Below, in pieces: positions 51,345 through 58,449 of a DNA stretch of 58,449 nucleotides. The notes under the pieces were generated by a model. That model was not told the DNA's origin. It made no database searches and was given only the letters and a program-made list of their open reading frames with translations. The stretch is from Nostoc sp. NMS4 (GTDB lineage: Bacteria; Cyanobacteriota; Cyanobacteriia; Cyanobacteriales; Nostocaceae): positions 1 to 58,449 of the forward strand of contig NZ_JABXKI010000140.1 in NCBI RefSeq assembly GCF_017115095.1, written 5' to 3'. The position numbers and the translations under genes are program-made. Every line of letters begins with the position of its first letter. The stretch's first letter is position 1.

Positions 51345-51647
51345 ATGGACAGTTCCATCATTTCAGAAGAATCAGATCATCCCTCACACGAGCATACCCA
51401 TGATGAAGAAGGCAGCAAGATGTTCGGCTTCATTGTCTTCTTGCTGTCAGAGACTTTCATTTTTCTCGGTTTTTTTACAGCATATATTGTCTATAAAACA
51501 GCAAATCCTGACTGGCTACCGGCTGGTGTTTCTGGACTGGAAGTCAGAGATCCGGCAATTAATACGGTAATTCTTGTTTCTAGTAGCTGCTCAATGCTTT
51601 TTTGTCCTCCTCAAAAATGGAGATATACTACTTCTAGAAATGGCTAG
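51345..51647 (+). pseudogene. coxC: truncated cytochrome oxidase subunit III (coxC)
   Basis: 100 codons with a good ribosome binding site (AGGAG). The first 80 residues are a normal subunit III start: charged His-rich head, MFGFIVFLLSETFIFLGFFTAYIVYK helix, then INTVILVSSSCS. The frame then turns into unrelated residues and stops, whereas subunit III is normally about 200 residues with five or more helices. The rest is not found downstream; a VapC remnant on the other strand follows at once, so a deletion or insertion removed the 3' half. Confidence 0.85.
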
Positions 51648-51674
51648 ACAGAACCAAGTAAGTAAAAACTTCCT

Positions 51675-51900
51675 TTACCGCTTACTGATGCCAGGAGAAT
51701 AGCCTCCTTTAATATCTAGGGCTGCCTGGATGCCGACCGTTGCTATTCTTAAATCCATCGTGGACACACGAACCTGTTGCGATCGCAGTCTTTGATCAAC
51801 TGCGATCGCTCCAGCATTAAATGATAAAACAGGAGCCGCTACGAAAAGAAGGAAGAATTTCTAACAGCAGAGCATATCCACGAATTATGTCAGCATCTTG
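51675..51900 (-). pseudogene. decayed VapC-type PIN toxin gene
   Basis: On the minus strand, frames read DIIRGYALLLEILPSF and, after a frameshift, AIAVDQRLRSQQ, then VRVSTMDLRIATV. This resembles the middle and the TMDLRIA active-site segment of VapC proteins. The N-terminal DTN motif and the true C-terminus are missing. Confidence 0.65.
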
Positions 51901-52029
51901 TCATCATACCAATTGTCTGGAAAACAACATAAATGGTTGATTTCCTACTCAATCTTGCTTATACTTCCCAATGTAAGGTTTACTTGCCATAGTAAAAAAT
52001 ATTGGCATATAAATTGGTAGGAGAGTGCA
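51901..52029 (+). promoter_or_regulatory. vup promoter region with quasi-palindrome
   Basis: TTGCCATAGT (51984) and ATATTGGCATA (52000) form an interrupted dyad just before a TATAAA-like box at 52008, a possible operator. GGTAGGAGAG supplies the ribosome binding site of vupA. Confidence 0.35.
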
Positions 52030-52917
52030 ATGATCAATCATCGGGCTGTGCGCGATGGGTGTTTGGTAAGTTTCCTGGCGATTCTTTGCATCGGCTTTGC
52101 TAATAATCTAGTCAAGCAAGAGCCAACTCTTGGACAGTCCCCAGCGAAGAAAGATGTGATCGTGGCGATGACAACCAGCATTGAGGACAGTGGATTACTA
52201 GATGATTTAGTTCCGGCGATTGAAAAGAAAACAGGATATAAGCTGAAAAAGGTTTCAGTCGGCACCGGACAGGCTTTGGCTCTGGCTGAAAAAGGTGAAG
52301 TTGATGCCCTATTCGTCAATTCACCTAAAGCCGAACGCAAAGTTTTGGCAGGTGGTGCGGTGATTAATCGCCACTTGGTAATGCACAATGACTTTGTGAT
52401 TGTCGGCCCAGATGCGGACAAGGCAAAGATCCGAGGTAAAAAGAGTGCTGTGGAAGCATTCTCCTTGATTGCCAAAAACCAAGCATTGTTTATATCACGA
52501 GCTGATGACTCAGGTACAAACAAACTAGAAAAAGATTTTTGGCAAGAGGCAAATATCAAACCTGCTGGTGCTTGGTATAAGGAAACAGGTTTAGGAATGG
52601 GGGAAGCTTTACAAATTGCTAATCAAAAACTGGGATATACCTTAACAGATCGAGCAACCTATATATTTCAGAAGAAAAACCTCCCATCTTTGCAGATACT
52701 GGTGCAAGGAGATAAGAAGCTGTTAAATCTTTACCATGTCATGGAAGTAAATTCTCAGAAATTCCCCAGGGTGAATAGTGCAGGAGCTAAAGCGTTTATT
52801 AATTTTGTCTTATCTCCTGAAGGACAGACAATAATTGCAGCCCACGGGAAAAAAGAGTTCAAACAACCGCTATTTTATGTTGATGCCGGTAAAACAGAGA
52901 AAGATTACGGCTTTTAG
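52030..52917 (+). CDS. vupA: vanadate/tungstate-type ABC transporter binding protein (VupA/TupA family)
   Basis: 295 residues with an N-terminal signal (LVSFLAILCIGFANNL). Family blocks are VAMTTSIEDSGLLDDLVPAIEKKTGY, VSVGTGQALALAEKGEVDALFVNSP, NDFVIVGP and ISRADDSGTNKLE, which form the oxyanion pocket. TupA-type proteins bind tungstate; the Anabaena variabilis VupA relative takes up vanadate. Being next to vnfD, nifV and a VnfR-like gene, vanadate is the likely ligand, but specificity cannot be read directly. Confidence 0.85.
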   Translation: MINHRAVRDGCLVSFLAILCIGFANNLVKQEPTLGQSPAKKDVIVAMTTSIEDSGLLDDLVPAIEKKTGYKLKKVSVGTGQALALAEKGEVDALFVNSPKAERKVLAGGAVINRHLVMHNDFVIVGPDADKAKIRGKKSAVEAFSLIAKNQALFISRADDSGTNKLEKDFWQEANIKPAGAWYKETGLGMGEALQIANQKLGYTLTDRATYIFQKKNLPSLQILVQGDKKLLNLYHVMEVNSQKFPRVNSAGAKAFINFVLSPEGQTIIAAHGKKEFKQPLFYVDAGKTEKDYGF

Positions 52918-52961
52918 AAAAACTTGAGCATCAGATCATTAAGGGTTGCTTTACTGCATAT

Positions 52962-53699
52962 TTGAGTATTCTTTCCCAATTTTTTAAGAAATTTGTATTT
53001 GTGAATACAATCATCGAAGGAGCTTTCAAAGCTTTTGAGCTATTAACCAGTGGCGATCGCGACGTTATCCAAGTCATGACGATGACATTGTTCGTATCTG
53101 GGACAGCTACAGCTATTAGCGTTTTACTCGGACTACCATTCGGACTGTGGCTAGCATTAGCGGATTTTGTCGGTAAGCAGACTCTAACTAGTTTAATTAA
53201 CTTCGGTATGGGATTGCCACCTGTCGTAGTCGGTTTATTCGTCAGTCTGTTTTTGTGGCGATCTGGCCCATTGGGAAATCTGGATTTGATGTACACTCCC
53301 ACAGCAATGATCGTAGCCGAAGCCATCATTGCTTTTCCAATTGTAGCTGGCTTTAGTTTTGCGGCAATTATCAGTATTAATCCGAAACTACGCTGGCGAC
53401 TGTTATCAATGGGGGCGACACAGTGGCAAGTCAACTGGTTGCTAATTAAGGAAGCACGGTTAGGGTTAATGGCTGCAATTATGGCTGGTTTTGGTCGCGT
53501 CATCTCGGAAGTTGGTGCATCCATGATGGTGGGCGGCAATATCAAGGGACAGACTAGAGTCCTGACTACAGCGATCGTCTTGGAAGTCGGGAAAGGAAAT
53601 TACGATGTGGCGATCGCGATCGCATACATTCTCCTGATCATCACATACACCGTGATTGTGTTGCTGACTATCCTACAGCATGACAAGAAAATCCTATGA
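52962..53699 (+). CDS. vupB: oxyanion ABC transporter permease (VupB/TupB family)
   Basis: About 245 residues with five or six transmembrane helices. It has the EAA-type cytoplasmic loop (MGATQWQVNWLLIKEARLGLMAAIMAGFGRVISEVGASMMVGG) that contacts the ATPase. No ATG fits the start: TTG 52962 is used here, but GTG 53001 (VNTIIEGAFKAFELL) matches the family N-terminus better. It overlaps vupC by 4 bp (ATGA). Confidence 0.85.
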   Translation: MSILSQFFKKFVFVNTIIEGAFKAFELLTSGDRDVIQVMTMTLFVSGTATAISVLLGLPFGLWLALADFVGKQTLTSLINFGMGLPPVVVGLFVSLFLWRSGPLGNLDLMYTPTAMIVAEAIIAFPIVAGFSFAAIISINPKLRWRLLSMGATQWQVNWLLIKEARLGLMAAIMAGFGRVISEVGASMMVGGNIKGQTRVLTTAIVLEVGKGNYDVAIAIAYILLIITYTVIVLLTILQHDKKIL

Positions 53700-54775
53700 G
53701 TATTAACGAGTATGTCCTGAATATGCGACAGGTTAGCGTTGATAGCAAAACCCGTAAAAATATCCTGTCAATTGAAAATTTTACAGTCCGTCCTGGAGAA
53801 CTGGTTGCTGTACTTGGCCCCAATGGCGCTGGTAAAAGCACTTTGTTAAGAACAATCAATCTCTTGCAACCTTATCGTGGTGAGATGCAATTATTTGGAG
53901 AGGATATCCGCAATACCAATAAAACATTGTTGCGTCGTCGTTCGGCTTTGGTATTTCAGGAAACCTTACTACTGGATGACACTGTTTTTAATAATGTTGC
54001 CAAGGTATTAAAGTTTCGCGGCACACCAACACACAAGATTAAGCAAAGGGTATATACTGCACTTACAACTTTTGGCTGTGAACACCTGGCAAATCAGTCA
54101 GCTCGTTCTCTGTCGGGTGGTGAAGCGAAACGGGTTTGTATTGCCTGTGGTTTAGTTGCTGATTCCGAATTGCTGCTTTTGGATGAGCCTTCTGCCTCTT
54201 TAGATGTGGGAATACGTCCCCAGATGATTGAGAAAATTAGACAATGGGCGCAAGCGAGGGGATCGGCAGTTATATTAGTCAGTCATAATTTTACAGATAT
54301 ACTGCATTTTGCCGATCGCGCGATCGCTTTATTTGACGGTTGTATTGTCCAGGATGATAACTTGGAAACCATCATCCGCCGACCAGCTAACGAGCAGCTT
54401 GCCAGACTGGTAGGGATAGATAATATTATTCCGTGCCATGTAGAACGGAGTAGCCGTGGAAATTTTATCAAACTTGCAAACGGGATAGAGTTTTTATATC
54501 CTGGGGAAATCACAAAACCAATTACTACATGTTGTTTATCTGGCGATACTTTCAATCTTTACGATGCAAGTTCTTCCGTACACAAACTGTGTTCGGTAAT
54601 TATTGAAGGACTAGTAGAACGGGTTTTAAATGGTATTGGTATTTGTAGTATTTGGGTTAAGGTGGGAGAACAGACTTTAATTGCCAGAGTGCCTCGTAAT
54701 CATATATTAGGCAATGTATATCCCCATGAAATAATTAAACTAGCATTCAATCCTAAAGATGCACATTTTGTTTAG
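53696..54775 (+). CDS. vupC: oxyanion ABC transporter ATPase (VupC/TupC family)
   Basis: 359 residues. Walker A GPNGAGKST (41-49), Q-loop VFQETLLL, signature LSGGEAKRV (139-147), Walker B LLLLDEPSASLD and switch His in VSHNF. After residue 240 a C-terminal TOBE-like extension (about 240-355) may bind oxyanions for feedback control, as in ModC. It energises the VupAB importer. Overlap with vupB indicates one operon. Confidence 0.9.
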   Translation: MSINEYVLNMRQVSVDSKTRKNILSIENFTVRPGELVAVLGPNGAGKSTLLRTINLLQPYRGEMQLFGEDIRNTNKTLLRRRSALVFQETLLLDDTVFNNVAKVLKFRGTPTHKIKQRVYTALTTFGCEHLANQSARSLSGGEAKRVCIACGLVADSELLLLDEPSASLDVGIRPQMIEKIRQWAQARGSAVILVSHNFTDILHFADRAIALFDGCIVQDDNLETIIRRPANEQLARLVGIDNIIPCHVERSSRGNFIKLANGIEFLYPGEITKPITTCCLSGDTFNLYDASSSVHKLCSVIIEGLVERVLNGIGICSIWVKVGEQTLIARVPRNHILGNVYPHEIIKLAFNPKDAHFV

Positions 54776-54948
54776 AAAAAATCGCGTTACTCACTGCCGC
54801 AGATAACCTTAGAATGTGTCAGGACGAAAGCTTTTAATGGATCAGTAGCGCAGTAAACTCAGTCTCATCCAACTTCACCAAGAACTAAGCAGCATAACCT
54901 TGAAGTTAGCCCTCTCGCTACCCAACATTTTCTACAGCGTCCAATCTT

Positions 54949-55695
54949 CTATAATTTATACTTTTTATTGTCAATATAGTCATCAATATTTTGCAGCATA
55001 TGAGTTAAATACTTAACCACATTTTCTTTGTCGTCAATCAAGTATCTAAAGATTTTCTCATTCCCATCAGCAGTACTGATTGACTTATTCCAAATAATTT
55101 CATTTGATGCATCACAAAATGAAACATTTCCATGAGCTAGATCGCATCGTATTTTAACTACGAAGTTAAGGATGTCATCTATCTCTTTAGCAGGAACTCC
55201 TAGATTTCCGTAAAAACCATACATACCTATAAGTTCCTTGATAGTTTTAGCGTCTAGGTTGCCGGATATTGGAATATTAGTTGGATCTAATGTAACTATC
55301 TCATCGTCCAGAACCGATCTAATTGTATCTTGAAGATTATTTGCTATAGTTTCCTTCTTAATATAAGAATCTCTAAAACTTTTACTCAGATCATTTAATG
55401 CCCATATATTCTTCATTTTTGAACTTAAATCTCTGTAGGTCAACTGATCAATCATAATTGCATCATGAATTGCAGTTATCCCATTCCTAATAGAAGATTA
55501 AATTAAGTTGTATAAGAGTAAATAGCAATGAGATTTCAGGATTTTTTGAAGATCACTATCAACCGTGTATTCGCCTGAAGGGAAAACTATTGAATTCGTA
55601 GAAAAAGCCCCAAGCTGTTCAATTTTGTCTACCAACTCAAAATATTTGTCAATCTCGGCTACTCGCTTATCAAAGTCCCTTATGAACTCTTTCAT
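54949..55695 (-). pseudogene. HEPN nuclease gene of the MAE_28990/MAE_18760 type, interrupted by one stop codon
   Basis: Two parts in the same frame: 55695-55498 (65 codons, ending LLLYNLI) and 55497-54949, which continues SSIRNGITAIHDAIMIDQL. They are separated only by TAA at 55498-55500, most simply a GAA (Glu) to TAA change. The C-terminal part carries the HEPN RNase motif R-x4-H (RCDLAH). The gene start overlaps the end of the DUF262 gene by 4 bp. Unless the stop is read through or is a sequencing error, the product is truncated; reinitiation at Met 55455 could still give the catalytic half (168 residues). Confidence 0.82.
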
Positions 55696-56873
55696 AAACT
55701 GTGGCTAAGAAGGTTCTCCTTAACATAGTCAATTCTCTGCCGCATATTTTCAGGCTTATGGGTTTGATAGCGACCAATGGGAATACGGAAAGAATATGCC
55801 TGAGTATTCTTCTCCCCAGTTTGCCACAAGCCTCTAATGACTAAATCAGGTTTTTGTTGTAGAGCTAGGTAAGAACCAACTGAGATAGCCTCAAAGTAAG
55901 GGCGCGGAGTTGAATCCGAATCATGATATTTTTTAAAACCACTTGGGAATGTCTTTTCCACAAAAACCAACATTTGCTCAAAATTACGCAGTTTTTGGCT
56001 TTTTTCTTCATTTGTAAAGTTGCTGTTCTTCCAAATAACATATTCGTCAAGAAATCTAGCCACTCCTCTTCGCTCAAGATCAGGATGATTTTTTACCTCA
56101 GAGAGGCGAAACTCTGGATAAGTTTCCGAAAACGCAAAAAACCTTAGAACAAGTTCAGCTTCTTCATTCCTGTGTTGGAAGTATCTATAAATTGGACAGA
56201 GATTAATAAAGGTTTGATTCTTTGAACATTCAAAAACAAAATCAATAAAATCACCTCTATATACGCCTTTCCTAGTTTCCATAGGAGTTAGGTCAAGGCT
56301 ACTAGTATTGATTCGGTCAAACATATCATTTCTCACTCTTTCATTAGCTTTGTCTGAAAGAACGATCATTCTGATAGGAGTATTCTTAAACTTTCTCTGG
56401 CGTGATGGTGCAAGCTCTTTAAAGCAAAAACCATTCAAGGAGTCTAATGTTCTCAAGTTAGTTAATCGCAACTGATTTGTTATAAAAGCTGCAAGAGTTC
56501 TAACTCTCTGTGAGCCATCAACGATTTCTAGCCTTCCAGATTCTTTAATTTCAGCGACGAAGAGTAGAGGGATAGGCAAACCGAGAATAATAGATTCAAT
56601 TAATCTAGATTGACGAGTAATGTCCCACACAAACTCCCTTTGATACTCAGGTACATAAATTTCGCTGAGATCGTCATCATCCTCTTCTAAGTATTTATTG
56701 ACTATGATCTCTATTGTGAATTCTCTAGTGTCATAGTCAATTTCTTGCCTTCTATCCTCAATTTGCTGTTCTGCTGTCCTAACGCTGTCTTGCTGAACTG
56801 CCTTAACCATAAGACCTCGCACTTCACTCAAACAGTCCTTGTCAAGATTATAGCAAGATATAGCTTTTGGCAT
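55692..56873 (-). CDS. DUF262-family protein (ParB/GmrSD-like), defence-associated pair
   Basis: 393 residues. N-terminal DUF262 fold: YVPEYQREFVWDITRQSRLIESIILGLPIPLLF, then LEIVDGSQRVRTL (the DGQQR-type catalytic motif, here DGSQR), then FDRINTSSLDLTPMETRKGVY. Family members are ParB-like nucleases, including GmrSD phage-defence enzymes, and DUF262 with a HEPN nuclease is a recurrent two-gene unit. It is the first gene of the minus-strand pair and intact. Role in defence is inferred from family and gene pairing. Confidence 0.85.
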   Translation of the reverse strand: MPKAISCYNLDKDCLSEVRGLMVKAVQQDSVRTAEQQIEDRRQEIDYDTREFTIEIIVNKYLEEDDDDLSEIYVPEYQREFVWDITRQSRLIESIILGLPIPLLFVAEIKESGRLEIVDGSQRVRTLAAFITNQLRLTNLRTLDSLNGFCFKELAPSRQRKFKNTPIRMIVLSDKANERVRNDMFDRINTSSLDLTPMETRKGVYRGDFIDFVFECSKNQTFINLCPIYRYFQHRNEEAELVLRFFAFSETYPEFRLSEVKNHPDLERRGVARFLDEYVIWKNSNFTNEEKSQKLRNFEQMLVFVEKTFPSGFKKYHDSDSTPRPYFEAISVGSYLALQQKPDLVIRGLWQTGEKNTQAYSFRIPIGRYQTHKPENMRQRIDYVKENLLSHSL

Positions 56874-57054
56874 AGTTATACAGAATTTCTACATCTAATA
56901 CCCTATTTAAAGTATTACCATGCCAATGAAACACAGTGAAAGTTACAGGTCATGAAGCAAAAACAGGATGTTGTAAGTAATAAATTGTCATCCCTGACTG
57001 CTCCGAACTTAGTTGCAGTGTGATTTGTTACATTAAATCATATAATAGACTTTT

Positions 57055-57669
57055 TTACTCAGCACTTAGCACTGTTTCAGTAACGCCGGATTTTGATGCA
57101 GTCTGGATTAGCGTTGCCGCGACTTTTTTCGCCTGTGAAGCAGTTGACCAACTTCCTTCCATCATCGCAACCACGATCGCACCTTGCACCAACAGAAGCA
57201 GTTGCCTAGCTAACTGTTCCGGTGATGAAACTTCTGCGGCTTGAGCTAGTCCTTTGATGTAGTGGTAAATCGATTGTTGATGCTCTAATGCCACTCTATG
57301 TCCAGGGTGGTCAGCATTGGCTAGTTCCACTGAAGCATTAATGAATGCACAACCTCGAAAATCTGGTCCCTCAAACCATTCCCGCAGGGCATCAAATATT
57401 GCCAATAGTTGTTGGGATGGGTTAGAAGCTCGTTGCTCAATGGTGGTTTTGAGCCATTCACACCATTGTTCATCCTGTTGTCGCAGCCACGCTTCAATCA
57501 ATGCATCTTTTGACTTGAAATGATTGTAGAGTGACATTTTAGCAACGCCAGATTCCGCAACAATTCTGTCAATACCGACATTGCGAATTCCCTCTCGATA
57601 AAACAAGCCTGATGCTGTATTTAGGATGCGATCGCGAACAGATTTACGGGTTGTTTTCGGTTTAGTCAT
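57055..57669 (-). CDS. TetR-family transcriptional repressor
   Basis: 204 residues from ATG 57669. N-terminal helix-turn-helix: VRDRILNTASGLFYREGIRNVGIDRIVAESGVAKMSLYNHFKSKDALI. The ligand domain is of the kind found in regulators of nitroreductases and oxidoreductases (EWFEGPDFRGCAFINASVEL). A fragment of a homologue lies near the nitroreductase at 43094, hinting that the two gene types were once neighbours. It could be transcribed from the inverted NtcA promoter at 58087-58149. Confidence 0.9.
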   Translation of the reverse strand: MTKPKTTRKSVRDRILNTASGLFYREGIRNVGIDRIVAESGVAKMSLYNHFKSKDALIEAWLRQQDEQWCEWLKTTIEQRASNPSQQLLAIFDALREWFEGPDFRGCAFINASVELANADHPGHRVALEHQQSIYHYIKGLAQAAEVSSPEQLARQLLLLVQGAIVVAMMEGSWSTASQAKKVAATLIQTASKSGVTETVLSAE

Positions 57670-58086
57670 TTTAAACACCAGGTTATTTAATTAATCTGGA
57701 AGTTCAATTAAGTTTGTTTTACCCAATTGGTTAAATAGCAAATAATATTATTTATCGATTGCTTATTCTATTTTTTCATTCGCCAAAGCTTCGATTATTT
57801 CTGAGGATTTAAGAAAACACTATCTGTAATAAGTAATAAGTAATAAGTAAATAATAAAAGGTTTATCCCAAAAATGATTGATGAACTGCAAGCAGACCAA
57901 AGTCCCCCCGAACTTCAGAACTGCTACCGATCAAGTACTTCCACAATCCTCCAGAGACTTGTGGAGCAAGACCATCAGTTCATCAAACAATTGGTTAACT
58001 TATGGGATTTGGCTTCATCACTACAGCGCAAATGCTTGGAGATCCTTTGTGCGTGAAGTGGTTTAGATTCCCTATAAATCAAGAAT
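57670..58086. other. region left of the inverted vnf control region
   Basis: TAAGTAA heptamers at 57826-57852. A 60-codon frame at 57874-58056 (MIDELQADQSPPELQNCYRS...CLEILCA) is not recognised and may be a gene fragment. Otherwise nothing seen. Confidence 0.35.
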
Positions 58087-58149
58087 ATCATACATCTGGC
58101 CAATTTACTTGCGCTGCCCAATTAATTTACAAACAGTATTCGTGGTTAC
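58087..58149 (-). promoter_or_regulatory. third NtcA-type promoter, inverted
   Basis: On the minus strand GTA-ACCACGAA-TAC (58149-58136), 43 nt, TATGAT (58092-58087). Nearly identical over about 95 bp to the promoter at 37527-37622. Confidence 0.75.
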
Positions 58150-58330
58150 AATTAGTCATCACGGCAGTTCCTCCTGGGGGAAACCCCCAAGACCGGACTG
58201 CCTCATCTAGAGAGCGTCAAAGCCGATAATTGCGTTATTCTGTTGTTGAAAGTTGAGAAATCATCGTCGATTTATCTTTGGTGAGATATCTATATTGAGG
58301 ACAGAAATTAAATCATTTGTCTCTTCACTT

Positions 58331-58449
58331 CCAGTTAGAATAGTCTGTCTATTCTCTTGACTCAAAGTCTTTTATATAGAATGATTGGGATGAATTTAAA
58401 TCTAGACAGAACTGTATATTCTAAACTGACTTTATGACTATTTTGCAAT
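58331..58449 (+). promoter_or_regulatory. duplicate of the vnfD upstream control region
   Basis: On the plus strand this matches the minus-strand 37400-37281 block: AGTTAGAATAGTCTGTCTAT at the left, and identity from TTTAAATCTAGACAGAACTG through CTATTTTGCAAT to the window end. It predicts a plus-strand vnfD- or vnf-type gene beginning about 150 bp beyond the window. Confidence 0.85.

Overview
The window comes from a heterocyst-forming filamentous cyanobacterium of the Nostoc/Anabaena type. The evidence is frequent GCGATCGC (HIP1) octamers, heptamer tandem repeats such as TAAGTAA and TGACAAA, cyanobacteria-specific families (Psb32-like TPM protein, CAAD/CURT1 domain, FtsH), NtcA-type promoters and nitrogenase-related genes. 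No rRNA, tRNA or CRISPR array was recognised.

Left part (about 1-34 kb). This part holds housekeeping and accessory genes: panB, dapB, a conserved membrane protein, a secreted beta-helix protein, cobH/cbiC, a Psb32-like protein, a VapBC-type pair, a DUF948/YtxH pair and an orphan ZnuA/MntC-like lipoprotein. It then holds a type I secretion module: an HlyD adaptor and a cyclic-nucleotide-domain ABC exporter. Large proteins that look like its cargo lie within 16 kb: a beta-propeller/DUF4114 protein, an RTX alkaline phosphatase preceded by a good Pho box, and a 1539-residue RTX phosphoesterase that nests a GDPD domain inside a phytase-like domain. The phosphatase and the phosphoesterase share an almost identical C-terminal export module. 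ftsH, a SemiSWEET and a GT1 glycosyltransferase are interspersed.

Right part (about 34.5-58.4 kb). This is an accessory nitrogen-fixation and vanadium island. It contains a complete vanadium-nitrogenase alpha chain (VnfD) fused through three tandem repeats to a membrane CAAD/CURT1 domain. A divergently transcribed, atypical NifH follows, then a small cysteine-rich unknown protein, an XRE plus periplasmic-binding-like regulator of the VnfR kind, and homocitrate synthase (nifV). Further right are an oxygenase and a nitroreductase, a cox operon for a CuA-less alternative terminal oxidase with a truncated coxC, and a vanadate/tungstate-type ABC importer (vupABC). The island ends with a DUF262/HEPN defence-like pair carrying one in-frame stop, and a TetR regulator. 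No vnfK, vnfG, vnfE or vnfN lies in the window.

How it fits together. The divergent vnfD/nifH intergenic region is present a second time, inverted, at the right edge, so another vnf-type gene probably starts just outside. Three copies of one promoter share an NtcA box exactly 43 nt from TATGAT; they face the nifH-like gene, the cox operon and the region beside tetR. A CTGTCTATT motif recurs around the vnf promoters and may be the repressor operator. The picture is a vanadium-dependent, heterocyst-linked unit: metal uptake, homocitrate supply, a Mo-type sensor, a respiratory oxidase and a potentially membrane-tethered nitrogenase subunit. Transposon remnants and gene fragments are scattered through it.
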